Assembly: GCF_042676605.1 (NCBI RefSeq)
Contig: NZ_JBHTHQ010000021.1
Location: 558,001 to 622,000 of the forward strand
Direction of reading: 5' to 3'
DNA length: 64,000 nucleotides
Source: Alloscardovia venturai
GTDB taxonomy: Bacteria; Actinomycetota; Actinomycetes; Actinomycetales; Bifidobacteriaceae
Part shown: piece by piece, positions 25,666 to 34,450 of the stretch
How the letters are laid out: the number at the start of each line of letters is the position of its first letter
Numbering within the stretch: position 1 is the stretch's first letter
Made by a program: the position numbers and the translations under genes
The notes under the pieces: model-generated
Told to the model about the DNA's origin: nothing
The model's database searches: none
What the model saw: only the letters and a program-made list of their open reading frames with translations

Positions 25666-28245
25666 CTACTCAGCTGGAGTCTGCGAAGCTTGCACGGAAG
25701 TAACTACAGGTTCAACTGTCTCAACAGGTGAAGTCACATCTGATAGTTTCTTCTCCTCCGCCACTTCAGAATTCTCTTCAACGAACGGCTTCGAAGTGAT
25801 AATAAACTCGCCCAAAATGCCTTCGCCTTCAGCATCAATAGAAATCTGCTCATGCTCACGAATTTCGCCAAGCAAAATCTTCTCGGAAATTGCATCTTCG
25901 ATGTCGCGCTGAATGACTCGACGCAATGGTCTCGCTCCCAAGAGTGGGTCGAAGCCACGCTGAGCAAGCAAATCTTTTGCAGCATCTGTCAGTTTTACAT
26001 CCATATGGCGTTCGAAGAGACGAGAGTTCAATCGGGCCACGTCGAGATCTACAATCTTACGGACTTGAGGCTCTGTGAGCTGTTGGAAGACAATTATGTC
26101 ATCCAAACGGTTCAAGAACTCTGGACGGAACTGTCCCTTAAGCTCGGTAGAGACCTGATCCTTCATACGCTGATATGAAGTCTCAGTATTTCCACCAATA
26201 TTAAAGCCAGTATTTGCAGCTTGCGCAATCTTCGACGTACCCAAATTGGTCGTCAAGATGATAATGGTGTTCTTGAAGTCCACCTTACGCCCCTGACCAT
26301 CAGTCAAGTGTCCGTCATCCAATACCTGCAAGAGAGTATTGAAGATGTCCGGATGCGCCTTCTCAATTTCATCGAAAAGTACTACAGAGAAAGGCTTACG
26401 ACGTACCTTTTCGGTCAGCTCGCCCCCCTCGTCATAGCCTACATATCCTGGAGGCGCTCCAAACAAGCGGCTTGCAGCATACTTCTCTCCGAACTCCGAC
26501 ATGTCGATACGAATCAGTGCATCCTCATCATCGAAGAGGAATTGAGCCAAACTCTTCGCAAGCTCAGTCTTACCCACACCTGTAGGACCAGCAAAGATGA
26601 AGGAACCAGACGGGCGCTTTGGATCTTTCAAACCTACGCGCGCACGGCGGATAGAACGAGCCAAAGCGCTGACAGCCTCATCCTGCCCAATGATACGCTT
26701 GTGAAGTTCATCTTCCATAGAGAGCAACTTCTGAGATTCAGCTTGCGTAAGCTTAAAGACTGGGATGCCCGTTGTCTCTGAAATGACCTGCGCGATGACC
26801 TCTTCATCCACGGTCATAGAGACATCAGATTCACCCTCACGCCACGCCTTTTCTCGCTCTTTGCGTGTCTTTTCCAAGCTTTCCTGCTCATCGCGCAGAG
26901 AAGTTGCCTTCTCAAAGTCCTGATCAGCTATCGCTTGATCCTTCTGAGACTTCAACTCAGCAATCTTCTTGTCCATATCTTTGAGCTCCGCAGGAGCAGT
27001 AAGACGGCGGATACGAAGTCGAGCACCTGCCTCGTCAATCAAATCAATTGCCTTGTCTGGCAAATGACGGTCTTGGATGTAGCGGGACGAAAGTTCTGCT
27101 GCTGACTGCAACGCTTTGTCTGTGATAGTGACTTTGTGGTGGTCTTCATATCGCTTGCGAAGACCCTTCAAAATCTCAATCGTGTCAGCAATGCTTGGCT
27201 CGTTGACCTGAATTGGCTGGAAACGACGCTCAAGTGCAGCATCCTTTTCAATGTATTTACGGTACTCATCCGTAGTCGTCGCGCCGATGGTCTGGAGCTC
27301 GCCACGTGCAAGCATTGGCTTGAGCATATCGGATGCCCCCATAGCACCATCAGCGGCACCTGCGCCAACAATAGTGTGGATTTCGTCGATGAAAAGTACA
27401 ACGTCACCACGAGTTTGAATTTCTTTCAAGACTTTCTTCAGACGCTCTTCAAAGTCACCACGATAGCGGGAACCAGCAATCATCGAGCCTAAGTCAAGCG
27501 AGTAAATCTGCTTATCCTTCAGAGTTTCTGGCACATCACCGTTGACAATCTTCTGTGCTAGCCCCTCAACAACAGCGGTCTTACCCACACCTGGCTCACC
27601 AATAAGCACAGGATTATTCTTCGTACGACGGCTTAGCACTACCATCACACGCTGAATTTCAGAGCTACGTCCGATGACTGGATCAAGTTTGCCATCACGT
27701 GCCTGCTGAGTTAAATTACGACCAAACTGGTCAAGCAAAGATGCACCGGACTGATTTGTCTTATTCGCGATGGAGCCAGAATTTGCAAGCTCGCCCTTAC
27801 CATCCTCATGAGTGTCGCGAATCGCATCAATGACAGATGTACGAAGCTCCGTTAAATCTACATTCATCTTGACGAGGACCTGAGTGCCCACGCCTTCGCC
27901 CTCGTGGATGAGACCAAGAAGAATATGCTCAGTGCCAATGTAACTGTGACCAAGCTGCAGAGCCTCACGTAAAGAAAGCTCGAGAACTTGCTTAGCATGT
28001 GGGGTAAATGGGATGTGTCCAGAAGGAGTAGCACTCCCCTTGCCTATCATCTCCTCCACTTGTGCTTTAGTAGCGTCAAATTGCACGCCTTTAGCTTCCA
28101 AAGCCTTAGCTGCTACACCTTCGCCCTCGCGAATGAGCCCGAGCAAAAGATGTTCGGTACCAATGTAGTTATGCTGTAAAGAGCGCGCTTCCTCCTGAGC
28201 CAGCACGATGACGCGACGAGCTCTGTCGGTAAAGCGTTCAAACAT
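25666..28245 (-). CDS. clpC: ATP-dependent Clp protease ATP-binding subunit ClpC
   Basis: An 859-residue HSP100 unfoldase that feeds the ClpP protease, cytoplasmic. Two Clp-N repeats occupy residues ~1-145 (FTDRARRVIVLAQEEARSL, then FTPHAKQVLELSLREALQL). The first AAA module has GEPGVGKTAVVEG and VLFIDEIHTIVGAG. A UVR/coiled-coil middle domain follows near 420-470. The second AAA module has GPTGVGKTELAKS and VVLFDEIEKAHPD. The ClpP-contact loop occurs in the second module, and a glutamate/valine-rich tail ends the protein. The start at 28245 (MFERF) is preferred over 28257 because GGAGG stands just ahead of it. It is single-gene and divergent from the Usp gene. Confidence 0.97.
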   Translation of the reverse strand: MFERFTDRARRVIVLAQEEARSLQHNYIGTEHLLLGLIREGEGVAAKALEAKGVQFDATKAQVEEMIGKGSATPSGHIPFTPHAKQVLELSLREALQLGHSYIGTEHILLGLIHEGEGVGTQVLVKMNVDLTELRTSVIDAIRDTHEDGKGELANSGSIANKTNQSGASLLDQFGRNLTQQARDGKLDPVIGRSSEIQRVMVVLSRRTKNNPVLIGEPGVGKTAVVEGLAQKIVNGDVPETLKDKQIYSLDLGSMIAGSRYRGDFEERLKKVLKEIQTRGDVVLFIDEIHTIVGAGAADGAMGASDMLKPMLARGELQTIGATTTDEYRKYIEKDAALERRFQPIQVNEPSIADTIEILKGLRKRYEDHHKVTITDKALQSAAELSSRYIQDRHLPDKAIDLIDEAGARLRIRRLTAPAELKDMDKKIAELKSQKDQAIADQDFEKATSLRDEQESLEKTRKEREKAWREGESDVSMTVDEEVIAQVISETTGIPVFKLTQAESQKLLSMEDELHKRIIGQDEAVSALARSIRRARVGLKDPKRPSGSFIFAGPTGVGKTELAKSLAQFLFDDEDALIRIDMSEFGEKYAASRLFGAPPGYVGYDEGGELTEKVRRKPFSVVLFDEIEKAHPDIFNTLLQVLDDGHLTDGQGRKVDFKNTIIILTTNLGTSKIAQAANTGFNIGGNTETSYQRMKDQVSTELKGQFRPEFLNRLDDIIVFQQLTEPQVRKIVDLDVARLNSRLFERHMDVKLTDAAKDLLAQRGFDPLLGARPLRRVIQRDIEDAISEKILLGEIREHEQISIDAEGEGILGEFIITSKPFVEENSEVAEEKKLSDVTSPVETVEPVVTSVQASQTPAE

Positions 28246-28314
28246 AGATTCCTCCATTACTTATACTGTCTTAAAGTCTAACGATTTTCCTATACCTTTG
28301 TTGGAATTTTTCTC

Positions 28315-28337
28315 TTTTTGCGTTCTGAGCGCAAAAA
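28315..28337. promoter_or_regulatory. Palindrome in the clpC/usp divergent promoter region
   Basis: TTTTTGCG (28315-28322) and CGCAAAAA (28330-28337) form perfect 8-bp arms around seven bases. As the flanking genes run away from it, it cannot be a terminator for either and is a candidate operator. Its GCG..CGC core loosely recalls ClgR-type sites known upstream of actinobacterial clp genes, but the match is not strong enough to name the protein. TTGACA at 28346 may be a -35 box for the usp gene. Confidence 0.45.
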
Positions 28338-28437
28338 GTTGAGTCTTGACAACGCAACTTCTGTATCTCTTTTCATTGTACTTTATCTCACGAGACGCCG
28401 CGAGTACAATGAAACATAAGGTTTAAGGAGAGAAGTC

Positions 28438-29436
28438 ATGGTAGTCACTACTGAAAATACTCATACCTCACTTGGGGAGCTTGCCGTCGGAGTAGACGGT
28501 ACTCCAGAATCTTTCGCAGCGTTGCAATGGGCTATGCGCGAGTCAAATATCACACGTCAGATGGTCCACGCAATTTATGGGTGGACTCATTCATGGGATT
28601 TAGGAGATGAGCCGACTTCTCCAGATGAGTGGGAGCGTGTTCGCAAACTCATCAACGTTGAGTTGGAGCAATGGGCCGATACCGCTAGCGAAGGTCTTGA
28701 TTTTGACCGTTCAAGACTTCGCTTAACCTCTGTACACTCAGCTGGTTCTACTGCACTACTCGACATCGGTCAGCGCGCCCACCAGATAGTAGTTGGTCGC
28801 CGCACAATGAATGCTGTAGCGCGCTGGTTCTTCGGCTCTATGAGCGAAAATCTTGTCAGTCAGGCGAGCGTTCCTGTGACTGTGGTAAGACCATCAGGCA
28901 TTGAATCTTTTGACACCCCTCAAGATGAACGCGATGCTCGCGAGAAGATGCTTAATCGCGTGGCCGAGGGTACAGCGGCATCCGTCAACGAAGAGAATTT
29001 GCTCGGCAATGATCATGCCTTGCCGATAATCGTCGGAGTGGATGGGTCTCAAGTGTCTCTACGCGCTCTAGACTTCGCGATAGAAGCAGCACGGCTAGAA
29101 AATCGCGAACTTCACATCTTCTACTTCTGGCAGCTTAAATCCTTGGCTACCATTATGGAGAGGGAAGATGCCATTCCTTCCATCGAAGAAGGCCGCGACT
29201 TCGCAGAAAAGACGCTTGATTCCATAGTGAAGCAAGCTCAAATCCCACAAGGCATGGTTGTAAAAAAACACGTTGTCCACGCCTCTGCCGCGAAAGGCCT
29301 GCTCGAAGCGTCACGATTTGCGAAACGCATCATCGTCGGTTCACGCGGTCTTGGCAAATTTGACCAGCATGTACTCGGATCGGTGAGCCATCAATTACTG
29401 GAAAAGTCGCTCACAACGGTGACTATAGTGCACTAA
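28438..29436 (+). CDS. Tandem-domain universal stress protein
   Basis: A 332-residue protein with two UspA domains, residues ~10-155 and ~190-332. Each opens with the ATP-binding V-G-V-D-G segment (AVGVDGTPESFAALQWA and IVGVDGSQVSLRALDFA). The second ends with a canonical G-x2-G-x9-G-S loop (VGSRGLGKFDQHVLGS). The first has VGRRTMNAVARWFFGS, which lacks the middle glycine, so nucleotide binding there may be weak. AAGGAG precedes the ATG closely. Such proteins help survival under stress and starvation in actinobacteria. Divergent from clpC across 180 bases, possibly sharing control elements. Confidence 0.93.
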   Translation: MVVTTENTHTSLGELAVGVDGTPESFAALQWAMRESNITRQMVHAIYGWTHSWDLGDEPTSPDEWERVRKLINVELEQWADTASEGLDFDRSRLRLTSVHSAGSTALLDIGQRAHQIVVGRRTMNAVARWFFGSMSENLVSQASVPVTVVRPSGIESFDTPQDERDAREKMLNRVAEGTAASVNEENLLGNDHALPIIVGVDGSQVSLRALDFAIEAARLENRELHIFYFWQLKSLATIMEREDAIPSIEEGRDFAEKTLDSIVKQAQIPQGMVVKKHVVHASAAKGLLEASRFAKRIIVGSRGLGKFDQHVLGSVSHQLLEKSLTTVTIVH

Positions 29437-29455
29437 AGACAGAATGCTTCATATT

Positions 29456-30478
29456 TCAGCTCTCACTTACACTTTCAGTTGTATCAGCTGAATCTTCAGC
29501 ACCATCTTCTGTGCTTTCACCGCTCACTATATCTTCCGGGTCATCCACTTCTTCGAGGATATCTGCGAGTCTACGATCCTCTGGTGTCGGCTTTGAAGTG
29601 CGAGTTCGAGGTACGAAGATGATATCGTCATCATCATCGACGGTCGGCTCTGGTTGTATCCACATCGCTGATGGCTCGGGCGGTTCGATATCTGAATGTT
29701 CGCCACAACCGTGATCAAGGGAGACGACACGACCATCATCTTGGCTCCACTTATTTGCACAGACACCAAACATCGTGCCCAGTTCCCCTTTGAGTGAGAC
29801 AAAGAATCCACACGTCTGGCAGGTCTTACCTGCAGCAACTCGTGTAGATAAGGACTTTGGTCCATGCTGACCAGTGTACCAACGATCCATAGCTTGCTGT
29901 CGTCCCACTGGTGAAAGCACACGAGAACGCGCAAGTTCGAACTCGTTGATAATTTCAGCAGTTTCTTGGGCTTCTTCTGGACTCATAGCTTCAGTAGCGT
30001 CAGCTCCCGTTGAGCGGAAAACCTCATCCTGAGAGTCCTTTTCCTCTTCAGCTTCCCGAGCCTCATGCTCCTGAGGCCGAATACCCTGTTCTAGTCTCTC
30101 ATCATCAGCCTCAGTACCAAGTACATCTGTAGGAGAGATATCTGAAGGTTCAAGTCGATCTTTCCACGGAATCCATCGAGGTGCCACAAGTGCATCACTC
30201 GTCGGCAAAAGTACCGTTTCGTTTACTGTCCAATGATCGATATCAACATCGTGATAGAGAGTAACAGACCATTGCCAACCTTCATACCCACGAATATGAG
30301 AGGCAAATCGCACATCGACAACATCATTATCTACCTGAACTGCTGTCACAAAATCCCCCACATGGTCTGCCTGCTCAGCGACATCCATGAGGATCTTACG
30401 CGCTAGTGTCTTAACAGATTCATCGACATCCACTGTCTGCACCGATTGTGACTCTTCTTGAGACGATATTTCAGTCAT
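29456..30478 (-). CDS. DUF3027-family protein
   Basis: A 340-residue actinobacterial protein of unknown function. The conserved part covers residues ~20-270: DNDVVDVRFASHIRGYEGWQ (beta core), LVAPRWIPWKDRLEPSDISPTD, and a likely metal-binding segment with C-x2-C (TCQTCGFFVSLKG) and later cysteines in VCANKWSQ and HGCGEHSD. The rest is acidic and probably disordered (residues ~130-180 and 280-340). It is next to a cold-shock protein gene on the same strand, a pairing common in actinobacteria, which hints at a nucleic-acid-related role. No transmembrane segment. Confidence 0.85.
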   Translation of the reverse strand: MTEISSQEESQSVQTVDVDESVKTLARKILMDVAEQADHVGDFVTAVQVDNDVVDVRFASHIRGYEGWQWSVTLYHDVDIDHWTVNETVLLPTSDALVAPRWIPWKDRLEPSDISPTDVLGTEADDERLEQGIRPQEHEAREAEEEKDSQDEVFRSTGADATEAMSPEEAQETAEIINEFELARSRVLSPVGRQQAMDRWYTGQHGPKSLSTRVAAGKTCQTCGFFVSLKGELGTMFGVCANKWSQDDGRVVSLDHGCGEHSDIEPPEPSAMWIQPEPTVDDDDDIIFVPRTRTSKPTPEDRRLADILEEVDDPEDIVSGESTEDGAEDSADTTESVSES

Positions 30479-30558
30479 TACGAGCTCTCTTTATCCACAA
30501 TTTTTATGATGCATATTCTACGTGTATTCTCCATACTGTCTATGCATCGCATATTTCA

Positions 30559-30954
30559 CTAATCTTGAACGTCAAAATTATCAGCAATTGCACGCAGCAC
30601 ATGAGCAAGTTTCTGTGATTCCCGCGCGTGCGGATAGTGACCACGACGTAAACCATTGCCCGCACTATCTAAAAGCTTGATGACGTCCTCTACGATTGCA
30701 GCCATATCTTCTGGCTTTGGTCGAGTAGCTTTAACTACAGATGCAGCAGGACCATGAACAATGACGTCCATAGCTTGAGGACCCTTTCTACCATCAACGC
30801 GCGAAAACTCTACCTTTGTACCCTTGCGTAAGGTCGTAGCACCTGCTGGTAATGAGGTCGCAGGGACGAACACGTCTTCGCCATCTTCACTGCTAATAAA
30901 TCCATAACCTTTGTCAGCATCAAACCAACGTACTTTTCCGCTTGGCATATTCAT
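30559..30954 (-). CDS. Cold-shock domain protein with C-terminal extension
   Basis: About 131 residues. The cold-shock domain fills the first ~68: GKVRWFDADKGYGFI carries RNP1 (KGYGFI) and DVFVPATSL carries RNP2, for single-stranded RNA/DNA binding. A ~60-residue helical extension follows (PKPEDMAAIVEDVIKLLDSA), as in the longer actinobacterial CspB type. The upstream part of the open frame to 31005 lacks homology. GAGGAAAGG precedes both ATGs at 30954 and 30948, and either may be used. It ends 80 bases before the DUF3027 gene on the same strand. Likely an RNA chaperone or transcription modulator. Confidence 0.92.
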   Translation of the reverse strand: MNMPSGKVRWFDADKGYGFISSEDGEDVFVPATSLPAGATTLRKGTKVEFSRVDGRKGPQAMDVIVHGPAASVVKATRPKPEDMAAIVEDVIKLLDSAGNGLRRGHYPHARESQKLAHVLRAIADNFDVQD

Positions 30955-31013
30955 CCTTTCCTCATAAAGTTCCTCATGACTCCACGGTCTCTTATTGTAT
31001 CGCACTCACACCG

Positions 31014-33116
31014 TTATTTCTTTTGTGCGGCGCGATTCTTCGAATTCAGCGAAATGTCAATCTCTATAGTTTTCATATCGTCTGCCTTTGAACGTCTGCG
31101 CTTGCCGAAGATTGCGGGACCATTCGTACGTTCTCGCAGTCTCTCCTCCACTGGATCTGGCGACCTAAAAAGCACTGTTTGCGATATAGGAAGTATCACT
31201 GTAAAGGTCAGTCCTCCTCCAGGAGTTGACGTAGCACAAATTAACCCATGATGTGCTTTGACGACAGACTGTGCGATAGACATCCCTAGCCCGGTGCCGC
31301 CTTTTTCACGTGCACGTGACGTATCTGCTGTGTAGAACCGCTCAAAAATACGGTCACGAGACTCCTCGCTCATCCCCGGGCCATGATCGGCGATACGAAT
31401 GACGACATATTCTAAAGCATCATTATTTCCTGAAGCTGTCACTGAGCTAGACACATGGCTCAGGAATGTCGTCAACGAGTCGCGTGTAGAAGGAAGCTGT
31501 GCTAAATCGTTCGCATCTATACGTGCACGTACGAGACTAGCACCAACTTCTACTGGTGATTGTGAAGGAGTATAGCGGTGAATATTGCCAATAATGTTGG
31601 TCATAACTTGGCGCATGCGTACTGGGTCGCCGCCAGCAGTGAGTACAGGCAATGTCCCTGGGATGAATGTCAGAGTGTCTGCGCTGTCATCGGACATATC
31701 GCCATTCGTATTCACACTCTTCGCGCCACTCTTGGCACTCTCTTTGTGCACTGACTGAAGAATAGACCCAGCACTTAGGCTTAGTCGTCCAAGCGTAATC
31801 TTCCTTTCAGGGTTAAGCGCATGGAGATCCTCCACGGAATCGACGAGCATGTCGTCGACATGGATAGTTTGCGAGACATCGATACCGCGCCCCTCGTCCA
31901 ACCGTGCAAGAGAAAGCAGATCCTCGACGAGCGCCGTCATACGCGAGCTCGACTTTTCGATATGATCAATGACCATATCTGCGCTTTCAGCAGGGTCAGT
32001 TCCAGGAGCATTGCGCTGCATCTTATATAATTCTGTACTTCCGTGGATGACAGCAAGAGGTGTGCGTAGTTCATGGGAAGCGTCGGAGACAAATCGTTTC
32101 ATCTGATTTGTGACATCTTCTTGCTTCTTAAAGCTACGCTCAATGCGCGCAAGCATAGTGTTCAACGATGCAGATAACGAACCTATTTCCGTGTTTTCTG
32201 GCAAAGAATTAGCAATACGTTGAGACAGATCTCCAGTAGCAATCTTCGCAGCAGTTTTTTCCATTTGCTTGAGAGGGTTGAGAGCGCGACGAATCGCCAA
32301 AAATGCGAGCAATCCAGCAGCCACAACAATCGCCAGCGCAGACCAGATAAAGTATCGTGTCAACGCATTGGTCGTATCGTTGACATCAAAGAGAGATAGA
32401 CCAATGTAGGCAACATACTGATCGCCACTCGTACTCTTCATTTGCATAGCGATAACGCGCCAAGGGGCATGAGCAATTTTAGCTTCTTGCTCATTCATAG
32501 CCACCCCTTGTGCCACCTGGACTTTTGCTTCTACAGTCGTCGGACGGTTGAAAGCAAACTGTGCCGATTTCCCCTCCTGCGGAAGCGATGGTATAGCTAG
32601 CACGCCATCATGTGCAACTGGCACAACCGGCATACTAAGAATTTGATTGTCGTTATCACGAATCTGCACGAAGTAATCTGTCGGTCCAAGATTTTGATTT
32701 CCCGTGGTGGATAGGGGTTGCGGACGAGATTTCACGGCGTTCTTAGAATTTGAGTTCGACAGTGCTCCCCTAAATAAATAGTCGAAGGCAGAACCATCAA
32801 AATTTGAGCTTCCTAAATCGTCCAAACTATCCGAGCTGCCTGAACTCGACAGATTTTCAGAATTACTCTGTTGGTTATTCTCCGACTGAAGCAAATTAAT
32901 GTTATTGACGACAAGGTTCGCTTGGCGTAAGAGCTGTGTATCTGTCTTTTCCATGAGCGCGGCTGACACAAGCTGGCGCGAAGCTCCAACAAGAATAGAA
33001 CTCGCGACAACAAGGAAAATTAGCACGAGCATCACTAGCCTAGTCGCTAGTGGTATCGAATTAATCTTGTGCTGAAGGGTCTTGCCAAAAGACTTTTTCG
33101 ACTGCGGTTCGTTCAT
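31014..33116 (-). CDS. Two-component sensor histidine kinase (MprB/TcrY-like)
   Basis: A 700-residue membrane sensor. Helix 1 lies near residues 25-48 (LVMLVLIFLVVASSILVG) and helix 2 near 258-280 (IWSALAIVVAAGLLAFLAI). Between them is a ~210-residue extracytoplasmic domain rich in Ser and Asn at its start. HAMP follows (NPLKQMEKTAAKIATGDL). The phosphoacceptor is H348 in SDASHELRTPL. The N box is MTNIIGNIHRYTP and the G boxes are RIADHGPGMSE and GGTGLGMSIAQ. A Ser/Asp-rich insert near 480 interrupts the ATPase domain. Its start follows the regulator gene by two bases, so the pair is one operon. The stimulus is unknown; envelope stress is a family-based guess. Confidence 0.94.
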   Translation of the reverse strand: MNEPQSKKSFGKTLQHKINSIPLATRLVMLVLIFLVVASSILVGASRQLVSAALMEKTDTQLLRQANLVVNNINLLQSENNQQSNSENLSSSGSSDSLDDLGSSNFDGSAFDYLFRGALSNSNSKNAVKSRPQPLSTTGNQNLGPTDYFVQIRDNDNQILSMPVVPVAHDGVLAIPSLPQEGKSAQFAFNRPTTVEAKVQVAQGVAMNEQEAKIAHAPWRVIAMQMKSTSGDQYVAYIGLSLFDVNDTTNALTRYFIWSALAIVVAAGLLAFLAIRRALNPLKQMEKTAAKIATGDLSQRIANSLPENTEIGSLSASLNTMLARIERSFKKQEDVTNQMKRFVSDASHELRTPLAVIHGSTELYKMQRNAPGTDPAESADMVIDHIEKSSSRMTALVEDLLSLARLDEGRGIDVSQTIHVDDMLVDSVEDLHALNPERKITLGRLSLSAGSILQSVHKESAKSGAKSVNTNGDMSDDSADTLTFIPGTLPVLTAGGDPVRMRQVMTNIIGNIHRYTPSQSPVEVGASLVRARIDANDLAQLPSTRDSLTTFLSHVSSSVTASGNNDALEYVVIRIADHGPGMSEESRDRIFERFYTADTSRAREKGGTGLGMSIAQSVVKAHHGLICATSTPGGGLTFTVILPISQTVLFRSPDPVEERLRERTNGPAIFGKRRRSKADDMKTIEIDISLNSKNRAAQKK

Positions 33117-33118
33117 CG

Positions 33119-33850
33119 TTAATCACGAGGCTCTCGAATCATATAGCCAATGCCACGCTTTGTGAGAATGATAGGCGTCACTTTTTGCTCTTCACCATCG
33201 TCATCTATATATGCCACTCCGTCGATTTTCTTACGAAGATAGGAGATATACGATTCGACTATGGCCGCATCCCCACCCCAGTCATACTGCCACACGTGAT
33301 CTAGAATCTGCGCTTTAGAAAGAACTCTTCCTTCGTTATCCATGAGATAACGTAAAAGTTTATACTCTGTAGGACTCAAATCGATAAGCTGACCGTGCCG
33401 TGTGACATCATGAGAATCCTCATTTATCTCAAGATCTGCTACACGAATGACAGGGTCATCTTCTACCTGCTCACGAGTACGGCGCAAAATTGCTCGAATA
33501 CGCGCTACAACTTCTTCAAGGCTAAAAGGCTTTGTGACGTAATCGTCACCGCCTACAGTAAGTCCCATGACCTTATCTTGTGTATCATCACGTGCAGTAA
33601 GGAAGAGTACGGGCGCATCTATACCTTCTTGACGGATGCGACTCGTCACAGTAAATCCATCAATATCAGGCATCATCACGTCCATCACGATGAGATCGGG
33701 ATTATTTTCAAGAATGACTTCTATCGCCTCAGTACCATTTGCTGCGGTAACGACTTCAAATCCCGAAAAGTGCAAAGATGCGGAAAGTAACTCACGAATT
33801 GATGGCTCGTCGTCAACCACTACTAAGCGTGCTTCATTATTTTGCGTCAT
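33119..33850 (-). CDS. OmpR/PhoB-family response regulator
   Basis: A 243-residue regulator partnered with the kinase immediately downstream. The receiver has D14/D15 (VVDDEPSIREL), the phosphorylated aspartate D57 in LIVMDVMMPD, the threonine in LFLTARDD and the lysine in DDYVTKPFSLEEV. The C-terminal winged helix carries LSPTEYKLLRYLM and the recognition region VESYISYLRKKID. The closing GIGYMIREPRD is typical of the MprA/TcrA group. Gene order regulator then kinase and a two-base gap show cotranscription. Targets are not evident. Confidence 0.95.
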   Translation of the reverse strand: MTQNNEARLVVVDDEPSIRELLSASLHFSGFEVVTAANGTEAIEVILENNPDLIVMDVMMPDIDGFTVTSRIRQEGIDAPVLFLTARDDTQDKVMGLTVGGDDYVTKPFSLEEVVARIRAILRRTREQVEDDPVIRVADLEINEDSHDVTRHGQLIDLSPTEYKLLRYLMDNEGRVLSKAQILDHVWQYDWGGDAAIVESYISYLRKKIDGVAYIDDDGEEQKVTPIILTKRGIGYMIREPRD

Positions 33851-34039
33851 GATCTCAGTATGGCAAAGTTTTCTGAAAGCTTCCTGAAAAATTTATTAAT
33901 TTCGCAGACAGCACGAGTAGTGCGCGACACGCACTTATTCACATCAGTACACATGTTTTTTGAAGAGCTGCACACCGATATACAAACCCCTTATGCTGAA
34001 AACTACGTTTTATACATATCTCAATCTAAGGAGTAGATT

Positions 34040-34330
34040 ATGCCTCAGTATCACGTTGACTCAGAGCAAATTGCGGGTGCAAGTACAGCGATTAACGCTT
34101 CTGTCGAGCAGATTCGCTCAGCGGTAACAACCATGTACACGCAGTTGAGCGGCTTACAAGGCGCATGGCAAGGAAGCGCTGCTACCCAATTTACCTCTCT
34201 CATGGAGCAATGGCGTACTGCACAAACGACTATGGAGCAGTCATTACAGTCCATACAGCAGTCTCTAGCTGCTGCGTCTCAAGTCTATGCCGATGCCGAA
34301 ACGCAGGCGAGCGGACTATTCGCGCGATAA
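34040..34330 (+). CDS. WXG100-family (ESAT-6-like) secreted protein
   Basis: A 96-residue helical-hairpin protein of the type exported by type VII secretion systems. The turn motif W-x-G is LQGAWQGSAATQF near residue 40, and it sits between two helices as expected. Length is the family norm (~100). The export tail motif Y-x3-D/E is readable as YADAE near the C-terminus. AAGGAG precedes the ATG. It is a single gene with its own terminator. No EccC/EssC ATPase or other secretion machinery is in the window, so the exporter must be encoded elsewhere. Partner, if any, unknown; homodimer is likely. Confidence 0.92.
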   Translation: MPQYHVDSEQIAGASTAINASVEQIRSAVTTMYTQLSGLQGAWQGSAATQFTSLMEQWRTAQTTMEQSLQSIQQSLAAASQVYADAETQASGLFAR

Positions 34331-34367
34331 ATATGTCTGTATTTTAAATTTCCAGACACCATACAAA

Positions 34368-34418
34368 ACAAATTCAAGGGAGGTACTGAACTTCTGCAGC
34401 TCAGTACCTCCCTTGAAT
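34368..34418. terminator. Strong bidirectional terminator between the WXG100 gene and groEL
   Basis: A perfect 20-bp stem (AAATTCAAGGGAGGTACTGA and its complement) around an 11-base loop. TTTT/AAA tracts stand on both outer sides, so it serves both converging genes. Confidence 0.93.
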
Positions 34419-34450
34419 TTTAAATAAAAACTATTTAAGGAAACTTCCTT

